Assembly: GCA_944383165.1 (NCBI GenBank)
Contig: CALWON010000003.1
Coordinates: 1 to 64,000 of the forward strand
Origin: an uncultured Oscillospiraceae bacterium
GTDB lineage: Bacteria > Bacillota > Clostridia > Oscillospirales > Oscillospiraceae
Length of the DNA: 64,000 nt
Direction of reading: 5' to 3'
In this document: positions 38,569-45,727 of the stretch, piece after piece
How positions within the stretch are numbered: position 1 is the first letter of the stretch
Layout: each line of letters starts with the position of its first letter
Translations under genes and position numbers: made by a program
Notes under the pieces: generated by a model
Seen by the model: the letters and a program-made list of their open reading frames with translations, nothing else
Database searches by the model: none
What the model was told of the DNA's origin: nothing

Positions 38569-38614
38569 TTGACATCCAGAAGAAATGGTGGTATATATAT
38601 CAATGTAATTGATA
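38569..38614 (+). promoter_or_regulatory. Rightward early promoter with operator O2
   Basis: TTGACA (38569-38574), 17-nt spacer, TATATA (38592-38597), directly followed by operator TATCAAT-GTA-ATTGATA (38598-38614), which has the same 7-bp arms as O1. Further half-sites (TTGATA) occur at 38546-38562, suggesting a third weak operator. This is the lytic promoter of the genetic switch. Confidence 0.8.
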
Positions 38615-38631
38615 ATAAGGAGGTGCATTAG

Positions 38632-38907
38632 ATGATTATGAGGATTAAAGCTTTAAGGATGGAACTAGGAATGGATCAAGTGTCTTTGGGAACTCAAATG
38701 GGAGTTGGTCAAAGTACAGTTTCAATGTGGGAATCAGAAGCTGCACTACCAAAGGTTCGGCAGTTGCCGAAGCTGGCAGATGTTCTACAAGTCCCGATTG
38801 GAGAGTTATTTGTTCCATACAATGATACTACACCAAGAGAGGGGGATAGTCCATGCCAGATCACTACCGAAACATCTACAAAACAGCCCGTCAGTCAGCA
38901 GGTTTGA
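38632..38907 (+). CDS. Cro-like helix-turn-helix protein
   Basis: A 91-aa XRE-family protein, the first rightward gene after the divergent switch. The HTH is at residues 5-60 (LGMDQVSLGTQMGVGQSTVSMWE, with recognition helix QSTVSMW). The C-terminal ~25 residues are Thr/Ser/Gln-rich. Position and size fit a Cro-type antirepressor that would bind the same operators. AAGGAGG lies 8 nt before the ATG. It overlaps the next gene by 55 nt. Confidence 0.82.
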   Translation: MIMRIKALRMELGMDQVSLGTQMGVGQSTVSMWESEAALPKVRQLPKLADVLQVPIGELFVPYNDTTPREGDSPCQITTETSTKQPVSQQV

Positions 38908-39311
38908 CCCAGGAGGCTGCGGCTGAGCGGTTGGACATCAGTGTGGAGAGTATCAGAGCCTATGAGACAGCCCAGCGGATTCCCCCCAATCATGTGGTGG
39001 AGGCAATGATTGAGGTCTACAATGTTCAGCACCTTGCCTACCAGCATTTGAAAGAGACCAATGCACTGGCAGGGAGAATCATTCCCACAGTGGAGGAACG
39101 TAGTCTTGTAGAAATTGCCCTTCGAGTACATAACCGCCTGACTTACTTTGCAAATTCTCACTCAGTTGACCGCCTTATGGAGATTGCCGAAGATGGTGTG
39201 ATTGATGAGACGGAGAGGGCAGACTTTGAAACCATTGTCAAAGACCTTAAGGAGCTTGTCCAATGTGGCTTTGAGCTCAGTATGTACCATGAGAAGGGGG
39301 TGAACCAATGA
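38853..39311 (+). CDS. Second XRE-family phage regulator
   Basis: A 152-aa protein with an N-terminal XRE HTH (about 5-60: TARQSAGLTQEAAAERLDIS, then VESIRAYETAQRIPP) and a ~90-aa helical C-terminal part found in phage regulators of Firmicutes. GGGGG before the ATG is the likely ribosome site, inside the cro-like gene. It probably regulates early phage genes; its sites are unknown. Its stop overlaps the next start (ATGA). Confidence 0.78.
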   Translation: MPDHYRNIYKTARQSAGLTQEAAAERLDISVESIRAYETAQRIPPNHVVEAMIEVYNVQHLAYQHLKETNALAGRIIPTVEERSLVEIALRVHNRLTYFANSHSVDRLMEIAEDGVIDETERADFETIVKDLKELVQCGFELSMYHEKGVNQ

Positions 39312-39496
39312 AGAAAGAAGTTCTAAAAATGGCAAGTGCAACAGAACCCCTTAAGTGGGGTGCATATTGGATGCGTAGTCTTATGCAGACACTGACAGAG
39401 GTTGGTTTTGAAAACAAAAAATGTCGGGTCATTATCGAATATGACCCGACAAGTGAGAGAGTAAGAATTTTTAAGGAAGAAGATGCGGAGGGGTAG
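39308..39496 (+). CDS. Small early phage protein, 62 aa
   Basis: Unrecognised. The 62-aa product is soluble (MASATEPLKWGAYWMRSLMQ, then CRVIIEYDPTSERVRIF). Its ATG overlaps the preceding stop by 4 nt, after GAAGGGGG, which supports translation. Its 3' end overlaps the convergent minus-strand gene by 26 nt. Confidence 0.6.
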   Translation: MKKEVLKMASATEPLKWGAYWMRSLMQTLTEVGFENKKCRVIIEYDPTSERVRIFKEEDAEG

Positions 39497-39692
39497 GGAT
39501 TGGTTGGACATAAGAGGGAAGTCTTAGTAGTCCAATATCTCCTTTTCTTATGTAGAAAATAAACTCCTGTAGCCCAATGATTGGATTGTACACAAACGCA
39601 TGTTGTTCAAGCTGTGCATCAATATATTTTCTGTCTTCAAGGGATAAGTTTCTTGCATCAATATAGTAGCAATCAAGAGAGCGAGAATCCAT
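39471..39692 (-). CDS. Small minus-strand phage gene, 73 aa
   Basis: Unrecognised 73-aa protein (MDSRSLDCYYIDARNLSLED, then IIGLQEFIFYIRKGDIGLL). It opposes the early operon. Supporting it as real: GAAAGGTGG 8 nt before the ATG, and on the minus strand a TATAAT (39750-39745) with TTTCCA 17 nt upstream. It ends inside the 3' end of the convergent 62-aa gene. It could affect that operon by transcriptional interference. Confidence 0.5.
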   Translation of the reverse strand: MDSRSLDCYYIDARNLSLEDRKYIDAQLEQHAFVYNPIIGLQEFIFYIRKGDIGLLRLPSYVQPIPTPPHLLP

Positions 39693-39805
39693 AATATCAC
39701 CACCTTTCTATCAAATTCTGATGGAGTGCCAGTCCGTCAGAACAATTATAGCTGAGGATATGGAGAATGGAAAGTCTTGATGAAATTTCATTAGGAGGGA
39801 TATGA

Positions 39806-40075
39806 ATGCCCAGAGTATACTTAACAGCCAGTCAGAAGGAGGAAGCTGCTAACCGCCAATATTTGGAGCGACTGGCGAAGGGATTGTTAATTTATAAAGC
39901 AGTCAACCGTATGACTGCCAAGCAGCTTGCTGAGGAGCTGAAAATTAACATCAGAACGCTGAACAAGCTGGTCAATGTGGAATCAGTTGCACTGTCCACC
40001 GATAAGCTACGGAAGGTTCTGGAAGTGGCAGGAATGGGGGTGGCTTCCTTTGATCAGCATCGTGCTCAGATGTAG
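39806..40075 (+). CDS. Small HTH-type phage protein, 89 aa
   Basis: An 89-aa basic protein. Residues 35-60 (NRMTAKQLAEELKINIRTLNKLV) form a likely helix-turn-helix, followed by STDKLRKVLEVAG, like the small XRE-type proteins of phage early regions. TTAGGAGGG precedes the ATG. It is probably a DNA-binding accessory regulator; the target is unknown. Confidence 0.65.
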   Translation: MPRVYLTASQKEEAANRQYLERLAKGLLIYKAVNRMTAKQLAEELKINIRTLNKLVNVESVALSTDKLRKVLEVAGMGVASFDQHRAQM

Positions 40076-40145
40076 CAAACGGAAGCTCTGGCGTCTGGTC
40101 AGTGACCAGTGGAAAGAACCACCTACATCGGTAGAGGACTGCTTC

Positions 40146-40493
40146 ATGGAAGTAGAAAGCCAGCCGAAAACCTACACGCTGCACTGGGCAGGTGGTATGG
40201 CTCGGCTGGCAGTGATTCAGGGCAGACCTGTCCTGACTATCACGGAGCAGGACAGGCAAATGCCGTACTTATTAGATGCGAAAATGTTAGAAGAAAGGGG
40301 AATGGTCAGACCGTATGTGGAAGAACTTGAAGGACAAGCATCCAGCGATTTACGAAGCAGTGAACTGGGCTTGTGTGGCAGTATCAGTGAGTGCATTTTT
40401 GATGGCATTGGTCATCTATTTGCAAAAATAAAAGCTCAGGCGACAGAGGCAACTGTCAACCTGAGCAGGGAAGTAACTTCCCATGTACAGTAA
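40146..40493 (+). CDS. Hypothetical phage protein, about 115 aa
   Basis: An open frame with no recognised family (MEVESQPKTYTLHWAGGMA, MPYLLDAKMLEERGMVRPYV, then a Ser/Ala-rich C-terminus). I start it at ATG 40146 because AGAGG lies 9 nt upstream; a TTG at 40050 with GGGGGTGG upstream would give 147 aa and overlap the previous gene. The DNA of its 3' end forms two hairpins (40433-40465 and 40468-40482), so it is uncertain whether the last 20 codons matter as protein or as structured nucleic acid. Confidence 0.45.
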   Translation: MEVESQPKTYTLHWAGGMARLAVIQGRPVLTITEQDRQMPYLLDAKMLEERGMVRPYVEELEGQASSDLRSSELGLCGSISECIFDGIGHLFAKIKAQATEATVNLSREVTSHVQ

Positions 40494-40542
40494 CACTGGT
40501 ATTATACCATGTTCAGTCGAAAAAAGCAAGGAGGAATTGTAG

Positions 40543-41400
40543 ATGGATATACTCCAATGCAAAACAGAACTTGCTGTAGAGTACGGAATTGATGTGGCAA
40601 TCTTCATACATAACATTGTGTTTTGGGTGGAGAAAAACATGGCAAACGATACCAACTTCAAAGAAGGGCGGTACTGGACGTACAACAGCATGGAGGCATA
40701 CTGCCAGCTATATCCCATGTGGTCAAGAGACCAGATTAAACGAATCATTGCAAAGTGCAAAGAAAATGGTTTGTTGATTGTGGGTGAGTTTAATTCTGAC
40801 CGGAGAGATCGCACAAAATGGTACTCTCCCAGCGACAGAATTCTTGAGATTTATGGGGTGTGCAAAACCGCCCATTGCATTGGGCGAAATCGCCAAATGC
40901 ATTTGGCAGAATCGCCCACTGCATCGGGCGAAAACGCCACACCATTACCAGATAGTAATACTACAGATAATATACCCCCCTATAGTCCCCCCACTTGTGG
41001 GGGGACAGGGACGGAAAAGAAAAAGCGTAAATACGATTTGGACGAGGAAGCCAAGGCAACCCTGAGAGACTATGTAGGGCAAGACAGGGAACTTGCCAAA
41101 GCATTGGGGGCATTCATTGACATCCGTATTAAACTGCGAGCAGTGCATAGCCAACACGCAGTAAAGCTGCTTCTGGGAAAGTTGGATAGTCTGTCCAATG
41201 GAGATAGGCAGATGAAGCTACAGCTCATTGCTCAGTCAGTGGAGAACAGCTGGAAGGGACTATTTCCGTTGAAGGGGTGCAGAGAACAGAAAAAGCAAAC
41301 CACTCCAACCAACTTGTACCAACCAAAGATACTACCTGTCAGACCTCACCACTATGAGGTCATAAATGGGGAGGAAAGGATTGTATACGATGATAGATGA
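40543..41400 (+). CDS. Phage replication initiator (replisome organizer-like), with internal iterons
   Basis: A 285-aa protein. Residues 1-100 form a winged-helix replication domain of the Firmicutes phage type (YWTYNSMEAYCQLYPMWSRD, then QIKRIIAKCKENGLL). Residues 105-165 are a low-complexity linker and 165-285 a helical C-terminal part that likely recruits the helicase. The linker DNA holds three palindromic iterons at exact 22-bp spacing (40869-40930), as lambda O carries ori inside its gene. DnaB helicase follows with a short overlap, so initiator and helicase are coupled. AAGGAGG precedes the ATG. Confidence 0.78.
   Translation: MDILQCKTELAVEYGIDVAIFIHNIVFWVEKNMANDTNFKEGRYWTYNSMEAYCQLYPMWSRDQIKRIIAKCKENGLLIVGEFNSDRRDRTKWYSPSDRILEIYGVCKTAHCIGRNRQMHLAESPTASGENATPLPDSNTTDNIPPYSPPTCGGTGTEKKKRKYDLDEEAKATLRDYVGQDRELAKALGAFIDIRIKLRAVHSQHAVKLLLGKLDSLSNGDRQMKLQLIAQSVENSWKGLFPLKGCREQKKQTTPTNLYQPKILPVRPHHYEVINGEERIVYDDR
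40869..41005. other. Candidate phage replication origin inside the initiator gene
   Basis: Three 18-bp elements of the form CGCCCA-N6-TGGGCG start at 40869, 40891 and 40913, exactly 22 bp apart; the middle one contains the perfect palindrome GCCAAATGCATTTGGC (40892-40907). A degenerate fourth (CGCCACACC) starts at 40935, again 22 bp on. An AT-rich stretch (40941-40985) follows, then a strong hairpin TCCCCCCAC-TT-GTGGGGGGA (40986-41005). Iterons, then an unwinding region, then a hairpin is classical origin layout. Confidence 0.68.
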
Positions 41401-42724
41401 TTTTTTTAATGCAGAGTGTGCTGTACTTGGTTCCATTCTCGTTGATCCTAGATGCCTGCCAAAAGTTCGGGATAGTTTGAAAGTGGAAGATTTTTCGATG
41501 CTTTTGAACCAACAAATATACACTGCCATTTTGGAATTGGACAAAGAAGGGGTGTGTGACCCTGTGGCTTTGTTCAACAAAGTAAATCAAAACGGTGTTA
41601 TTTGCCCTGCAAACTATTTTACAGAACTCATGGATGCAACTCTAACCGCAGCCAATGTGGACTTGTATGTGGACATTGTGAAAAAACAAGCAGGGAAAAG
41701 GGCATTGACCAAACTGATGGAAGAAGCAACCGTAAAGTTGCAAGAATCAGATTCAGCGGATGATGCACAAGACTTACTCAGCCGTGGTCTGGATGCCGTC
41801 CGACAGCAAAGGTTCAGCAATGGAATCATTACACCACAGCAGGCAGCCCTGATTTTTATAGACCACCGACTGAAAGTGGACAGTGGGGAACAGGGCGGAT
41901 ATGTAAAAACAGGCTATCAGGATTTGGATTACCTGCTGGGTGGCGGTATGGTTTGTGGTGGCATGTATATTTTGGCAGCCCGTCCTGGTATGGGCAAGAC
42001 CACAATGGGAATCAATATTGCGGAACGTGTAGCCGAGACAAAAAACAAACCTGTGCTGTTTGTTAGCCTGGAGATGTCTACCAAGGAAGTTCAGGCGAAG
42101 CGAGTTGCTAAAATCAGTGGAATTCCATACAACAAGGTGCTGATGGGGAAGCTGGACGAATACCAGTGTAACAAAGTAAATAAGGCTCTGGACCAAATCA
42201 AGGATAGTCAAATCCATTTCAACGGGAAAGAGACAATAACTACTGACGAAATCTATACGTTGGCAAGATGCATTTCTGGGGTGTGCTTGGTGGTCATTGA
42301 TTATCTGGGGATCATTTCTCCTGGAGTCAGCATAAAAAAATCAAGATATGAGTACACATCAGAAATTTCAGGAGACATCAAGAGAATGGCTCGAAAACTG
42401 GAAGTGCCAGTGCTCACCCTTGCCCAGCTGAACCGTGAAACAGAGGGCAGAAAAGACCATCTACCACAACTATCAGACTTACGAGATTCTGGTGCCATTG
42501 AACAAGATGCAGATGGAATTATCTTTTTGCACCGAGAGGCTTATTACCGACCGGAAGAAAAGAGCGATATTGAGACGTTGAGTGTGATTGTGGCAAAAAA
42601 CCGACATGGCTCTACTGGCAAATGTGAGCTGCAATTCGCTGTAGCCAATGGGAAGATTGTGAGTGAGTCCAAAGACCCACGACAGAGGTGGGGAGAGATG
42701 ATCGAGAGAGGTGAATGGCCATGA
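41390..42724 (+). CDS. Replicative DNA helicase, DnaB family
   Basis: A 444-aa hexameric helicase. The N-terminal DnaB domain (1-105) has NAECAVLGSILVDPR. The RecA-like C-terminal domain has the Walker A motif ARPGMGKTT near residue 200, the SLEMS motif, VIDYLGI (Walker B) and LAQLNRETEGR, then SDLRDSGAIEQDAD. Length is normal. The open frame begins at 41366, but ATG 41390, overlapping the initiator stop, gives the standard N-terminus. The phage therefore brings its own helicase. Confidence 0.95.
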   Translation: MIDDFFNAECAVLGSILVDPRCLPKVRDSLKVEDFSMLLNQQIYTAILELDKEGVCDPVALFNKVNQNGVICPANYFTELMDATLTAANVDLYVDIVKKQAGKRALTKLMEEATVKLQESDSADDAQDLLSRGLDAVRQQRFSNGIITPQQAALIFIDHRLKVDSGEQGGYVKTGYQDLDYLLGGGMVCGGMYILAARPGMGKTTMGINIAERVAETKNKPVLFVSLEMSTKEVQAKRVAKISGIPYNKVLMGKLDEYQCNKVNKALDQIKDSQIHFNGKETITTDEIYTLARCISGVCLVVIDYLGIISPGVSIKKSRYEYTSEISGDIKRMARKLEVPVLTLAQLNRETEGRKDHLPQLSDLRDSGAIEQDADGIIFLHREAYYRPEEKSDIETLSVIVAKNRHGSTGKCELQFAVANGKIVSESKDPRQRWGEMIERGEWP

Positions 42725-42900
42725 AGGTAGGGGACGAAATCACATTTGTCCCAGTGTCATGGGTGACGGGAAGCATGTCAGAGCTGACCCTCAGATACAA
42801 GGTCAAAGGTAAGGTCATTTATATCAACAACGCCCACCGCTTTTATGTGGCAGAGGGCGAAGTCTATGGGCACCTAATCCGAGAGGCATACAAATTTTAG
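42721..42900 (+). CDS. Small phage protein downstream of DnaB, 59 aa
   Basis: Unrecognised 59-aa beta-rich protein (MKVGDEITFVPVSWVTGS, then YKVKGKVIYINNAHRFYVAE), resembling small SH3-like phage proteins found beside helicases. Its ATG overlaps the DnaB stop by 4 nt (ATGA), indicating coupled translation. Confidence 0.65.
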   Translation: MKVGDEITFVPVSWVTGSMSELTLRYKVKGKVIYINNAHRFYVAEGEVYGHLIREAYKF

Positions 42901-42917
42901 AGAAAGAGGTTTTCACC

Positions 42918-43700
42918 ATGAAAACATTTGCAATGATGAACATGAAAGGCGGAGTGGGCAAGACTGTGACCACCATCCAGCTTGCTACCATCTTGACCAA
43001 CCAATATGGAAAAACCGTCCTAGTAGTAGATTGTGATGGGCAGTGCAATTTGAGTCGGTTCTATGCTGCTGACTACATAGATGATATGACGGTGGCTAAT
43101 GTCATGGAGAGAAGCTGCGAAAGCTACTGGAAAGACAATGTGCAGCTGGTACGCCCTAATCTATATCTATTGCCAGCCAGTAGAGATTTATACCGCTTGG
43201 ATTTGGCAGCCATGCAAAATGGCAATGCCCATATCAATGCATTACGAAATTTTGTGGAAGTGGTGGCAGAGGATCAGGAGGTGGATGTGGTGTTGTTTGA
43301 CTGCCCTCCAGGATTTACAGCAGCCAGTACAGCTGCACTGATTGCAGCAGATGAGCTGATTATCCCCATTTTGATGGACGGCTTCTCCATTGAGGGTATG
43401 GCAGAGATGGCACTGCAAGTAGAATCCATGAGACAGGTCAATCCACGGCTAAAGGTAGCAGGTGTATTGATTAACCAGTGGCACCGCTGCCAGGCGGTGG
43501 AACAGGGAGAGAAACTGCTGCGAGAAATGAGGCTGCTGCCTGTGTTCCGGCAGGTGATCCGGCGAACAGACAAGGTACCAGAAAGTACATTTGTGAAACA
43601 GCCCGTGATGGATTACTCCTATCGCAGTGCAGCAAGTCAGGACTATCGACTGCTGGCACAAGAGATTTTTGGGGAGGTGCCAGACAATGGCAGCCTTTGA
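42918..43700 (+). CDS. parA: ParA-family partition ATPase
   Basis: A 260-aa Soj/ParA-type ATPase without an N-terminal HTH. The deviant Walker A KGGVGKT is at residues 10-16, the second signature VLVVDCDGQCNLSR follows, and FDCPPGF holds the Walker B region. Such proteins form a DNA-bound gradient that moves ParB-parS complexes. It is followed by parB with a 14-nt overlap, the normal par operon order. Its presence in an integrating prophage is notable and suggests a plasmid-like phase or a regulatory role. Confidence 0.93.
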   Translation: MKTFAMMNMKGGVGKTVTTIQLATILTNQYGKTVLVVDCDGQCNLSRFYAADYIDDMTVANVMERSCESYWKDNVQLVRPNLYLLPASRDLYRLDLAAMQNGNAHINALRNFVEVVAEDQEVDVVLFDCPPGFTAASTAALIAADELIIPILMDGFSIEGMAEMALQVESMRQVNPRLKVAGVLINQWHRCQAVEQGEKLLREMRLLPVFRQVIRRTDKVPESTFVKQPVMDYSYRSAASQDYRLLAQEIFGEVPDNGSL

Positions 43701-45102
43701 TATTGGTTCTTTTGCAAAGAGCCTACAACAGCAAAGTGTTCAAGTTGAACACCGAGACCAAATAGAGTACATTCCATTGGACAAGATAGACCAAGATCCA
43801 AATAATTTTTATTCTCTCAGTGGTATTGAAGAATTGGCAGACAACATTTGCTTGTGTGGGCTTCAACAGCCCATTCGAGTGCGAGATGGTGAGAATGGGC
43901 ATGTGATTGTGGTATCAGGACACCGCAGGCGGGCTGCCATAGAGCTTCTGGCAAAAGAAGATGAGAAGTGGAAGCAGGTACCCTGCATCCGTGAAACTGG
44001 TGGTTCAGATGCTATGAATGAGCTGAGACTGATTTATGCCAATGCATCCACCAGAGAGCTTACTTCTGCGGAGAAAGCAAAGCAGATTGAGCGGACAGAA
44101 GCCCTGCTTTATCAACTCCAGCAAGAGGGCATGGAGTTTCCTGGGCGAATGCGTGACCACGTTGCTGAGGTATGCCAAGTATCTGGGGCAAAAATCGCAA
44201 AGTTGAAAGTCATTCAGGATAGGCTCCTCTCTGAGTGGTGGAGCCTGTTTGAAGAAAATAAGCTGGCAGAGCAGACCGCCTATGCACTGGCAAGAATGGA
44301 ACAGGACTTGCAAAAGCGAATTTATGATGTCAATCCATCTATCGGTGGAGCTGCTGCGGAGCGAATTTTAAAAATGGCAGAGAACGGAACTACTTGGGAG
44401 CCAACATTCAGGTGTCCAGATGGAACCCCATGCCACAGAGGAAACCAGTTCCTAAAACATGACATTAAAAAGTACTTCGACCCTTGTAAGGGAGAACGGT
44501 GCTGTCTAAATTGCCAAGAGGCAAAAACAGAGTATTATTCTTGTAACCACATGTGCTCAAAGGCAAGAGCATTGCGTAGTGAATCTGAAAATAAAAAGAC
44601 ACAGACAGAGCAGGAGAGGAAGGAGGAGCAACAGAGGCTATATCGAGGGCAGATACAGGCAAGTGCCCAGCGATTAGTGCGAGCAGCGGATTGTTCAGGT
44701 GTGTCTGATGATACAAAGTTAAAAGTAGACAGATTTGGAGTTGATTTAACTGTAGGTGAATTAAGACAGTATGCCATAGGAGAGTTTGGAGACAGGCACT
44801 TTTATTATAATGATCTGGCTCCTGGTAACATTGGCTTCCCACGAGAAATTGCAGCAGCTTTGCGGTGTACTACAGATTATGTACTTGGAGTGTCGGATCG
44901 TTTGGACGATAAGCCGACTTGGAAATCCCCAGATGAGTGTCCAGAGGATGGGCAGATTGTGTATGCAAAAATCAGGATTGATGATGCAGAGATAGAAGTG
45001 CGGGACGTTGTGACATACCAATTTGGTCAGTGGTTTTTCAGGCGTAGTCAGAACCCTGTGGAGGGAACTGTTTTAGGCTGGTTTCCTCTGCCAATGGATT
45101 AA
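43687..45102 (+). CDS. parB: ParB/Spo0J-family protein with an unusual C-terminal extension
   Basis: A 471-aa protein. The N-terminal ParB/sulfiredoxin-like CTP-binding fold (about 25-125) has IPLDKIDQDPNNF, the ELADNI helix, GLQQPIRVR and VVSGHRRRAA (the GxRR box). A helical HTH region follows (about 140-230). Unlike chromosomal Spo0J (~280 aa), it continues for ~240 residues with a Cys-rich cluster (CPDGTPC, CKGERCCLNC, YYSCNHMC; possible zinc or Fe-S site, about 250-300) and a C-terminal part resembling phage proteins. Start ATG 43687 has GGGGAGGTG upstream and overlaps parA. A copy of the dispersed palindrome lies in codons 17-22. Confidence 0.88.
   Translation: MAAFDIGSFAKSLQQQSVQVEHRDQIEYIPLDKIDQDPNNFYSLSGIEELADNICLCGLQQPIRVRDGENGHVIVVSGHRRRAAIELLAKEDEKWKQVPCIRETGGSDAMNELRLIYANASTRELTSAEKAKQIERTEALLYQLQQEGMEFPGRMRDHVAEVCQVSGAKIAKLKVIQDRLLSEWWSLFEENKLAEQTAYALARMEQDLQKRIYDVNPSIGGAAAERILKMAENGTTWEPTFRCPDGTPCHRGNQFLKHDIKKYFDPCKGERCCLNCQEAKTEYYSCNHMCSKARALRSESENKKTQTEQERKEEQQRLYRGQIQASAQRLVRAADCSGVSDDTKLKVDRFGVDLTVGELRQYAIGEFGDRHFYYNDLAPGNIGFPREIAAALRCTTDYVLGVSDRLDDKPTWKSPDECPEDGQIVYAKIRIDDAEIEVRDVVTYQFGQWFFRRSQNPVEGTVLGWFPLPMD
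43736..43752. repeat. Dispersed 17-bp palindrome, copy 3 (inside parB)
   Basis: GTGTTCAAGTTGAACAC, the reverse complement of the other copies, 49 nt into the parB coding sequence. An internal parS in or next to par genes is common in ParB systems. Confidence 0.85.
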
Positions 45103-45131
45103 GATTTTCATAGAGAGGAGATTGATTTTGA

Positions 45132-45383
45132 ATGACAAATGGTGAAAGAATCCGTAATATGAGCGATTCTGAGTTGGCAGTGTTTTTGGAGGAGCTGGAT
45201 GCTGCCACATGGGACGGAGCGTTTTATGAGGAGGTTTGTGGACTTTGTGCAAGAAATGCTGTGGAGTCAGCACCATGCAGCGGAGAAGCTTATCCATATG
45301 GAAACTCCTGTGAGTGGTGGCTAAGTCAGCCAGTAAAGGAGTGTAAGGGTATTGGGAACAGATACAAAGGCGAACATAACTAG
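45132..45383 (+). CDS. Small phage protein of the cysteine-containing RIRNMSDxELA type, 83 aa
   Basis: An 83-aa protein opening MTNGERIRNMSDSELAVFLE, with six cysteines (VCGLCARN, APCSGE, NSCEWW, VKECKG) and a WWLSQPVKE segment. Small proteins with this opening are common in Firmicutes prophages; function unknown, metal binding possible. GAGAGGAG lies before the ATG. It follows parB by 29 nt. Confidence 0.7.
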   Translation: MTNGERIRNMSDSELAVFLEELDAATWDGAFYEEVCGLCARNAVESAPCSGEAYPYGNSCEWWLSQPVKECKGIGNRYKGEHN

Positions 45384-45520
45384 AGACATGTGCCTTCCTG
45401 TGGCTTTGCCACAGGAAGGGCAAGCATAGCATTTTGACGGCAAAATGCGGCTTGTCAGGTGGATGCCCCCTGAAACCCCCGATTTTAGTTATTTGAATAG
45501 TATGAAAGGGAAGATAAGAA
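45384..45520. other. Structured intergenic region with two strong hairpins and a C-rich tail
   Basis: Hairpin 1: CCTTCCTGTGG/CCACAGGAAGG (45393-45403, 45409-45419). Hairpin 2: outer CAAGC/GCTTG (45421-45425, 45450-45454) enclosing GCATTTTG/CAAAATGC (45429-45436, 45441-45448), loop ACGG. A C-rich stretch follows (GCCCCCTGAAACCCCC, 45465-45480). No coding potential. The layout resembles an origin of transfer or rolling-circle nick region and lies about 650 bp before an HUH endonuclease gene. Confidence 0.5.
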
Positions 45521-45727
45521 ATGAACTTAACTTATTGGAATCCAGATGGCAGTTGGGGCTTAAATGGTGTCAGCTGGACAGAGCTGTCCAAGCTGCCACC
45601 GCAGGTCTATGCAGCCCTGTGTAAACTGAAAGATTTGGAGCATGAGCATCAAGAGATTGATGATTCACAAAAGCAGAAAGGGGAACACAAGACATGGACA
45701 ATGCAGCGGTTCACGAATGTTCAGTGA
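45521..45727 (+). CDS. Small phage protein, 68 aa
   Basis: A 68-aa protein (MNLTYWNPDGSWGLNGVSW, then LPPQVYAALCKLKDLEH). The opening, with its WNxDGxWGxNG pattern, recurs in small phage and mobile-element proteins of unknown function. Ribosome site AAAGGGAAG. Overlaps the next gene by 34 nt. Confidence 0.65.
   Translation: MNLTYWNPDGSWGLNGVSWTELSKLPPQVYAALCKLKDLEHEHQEIDDSQKQKGEHKTWTMQRFTNVQ

Noticed and set aside
40869-40930. Short regularly spaced repeats as a mini CRISPR
   Set aside because: The repeats are palindromic with only 4-bp gaps, inside a replication gene; an iteron origin fits far better.
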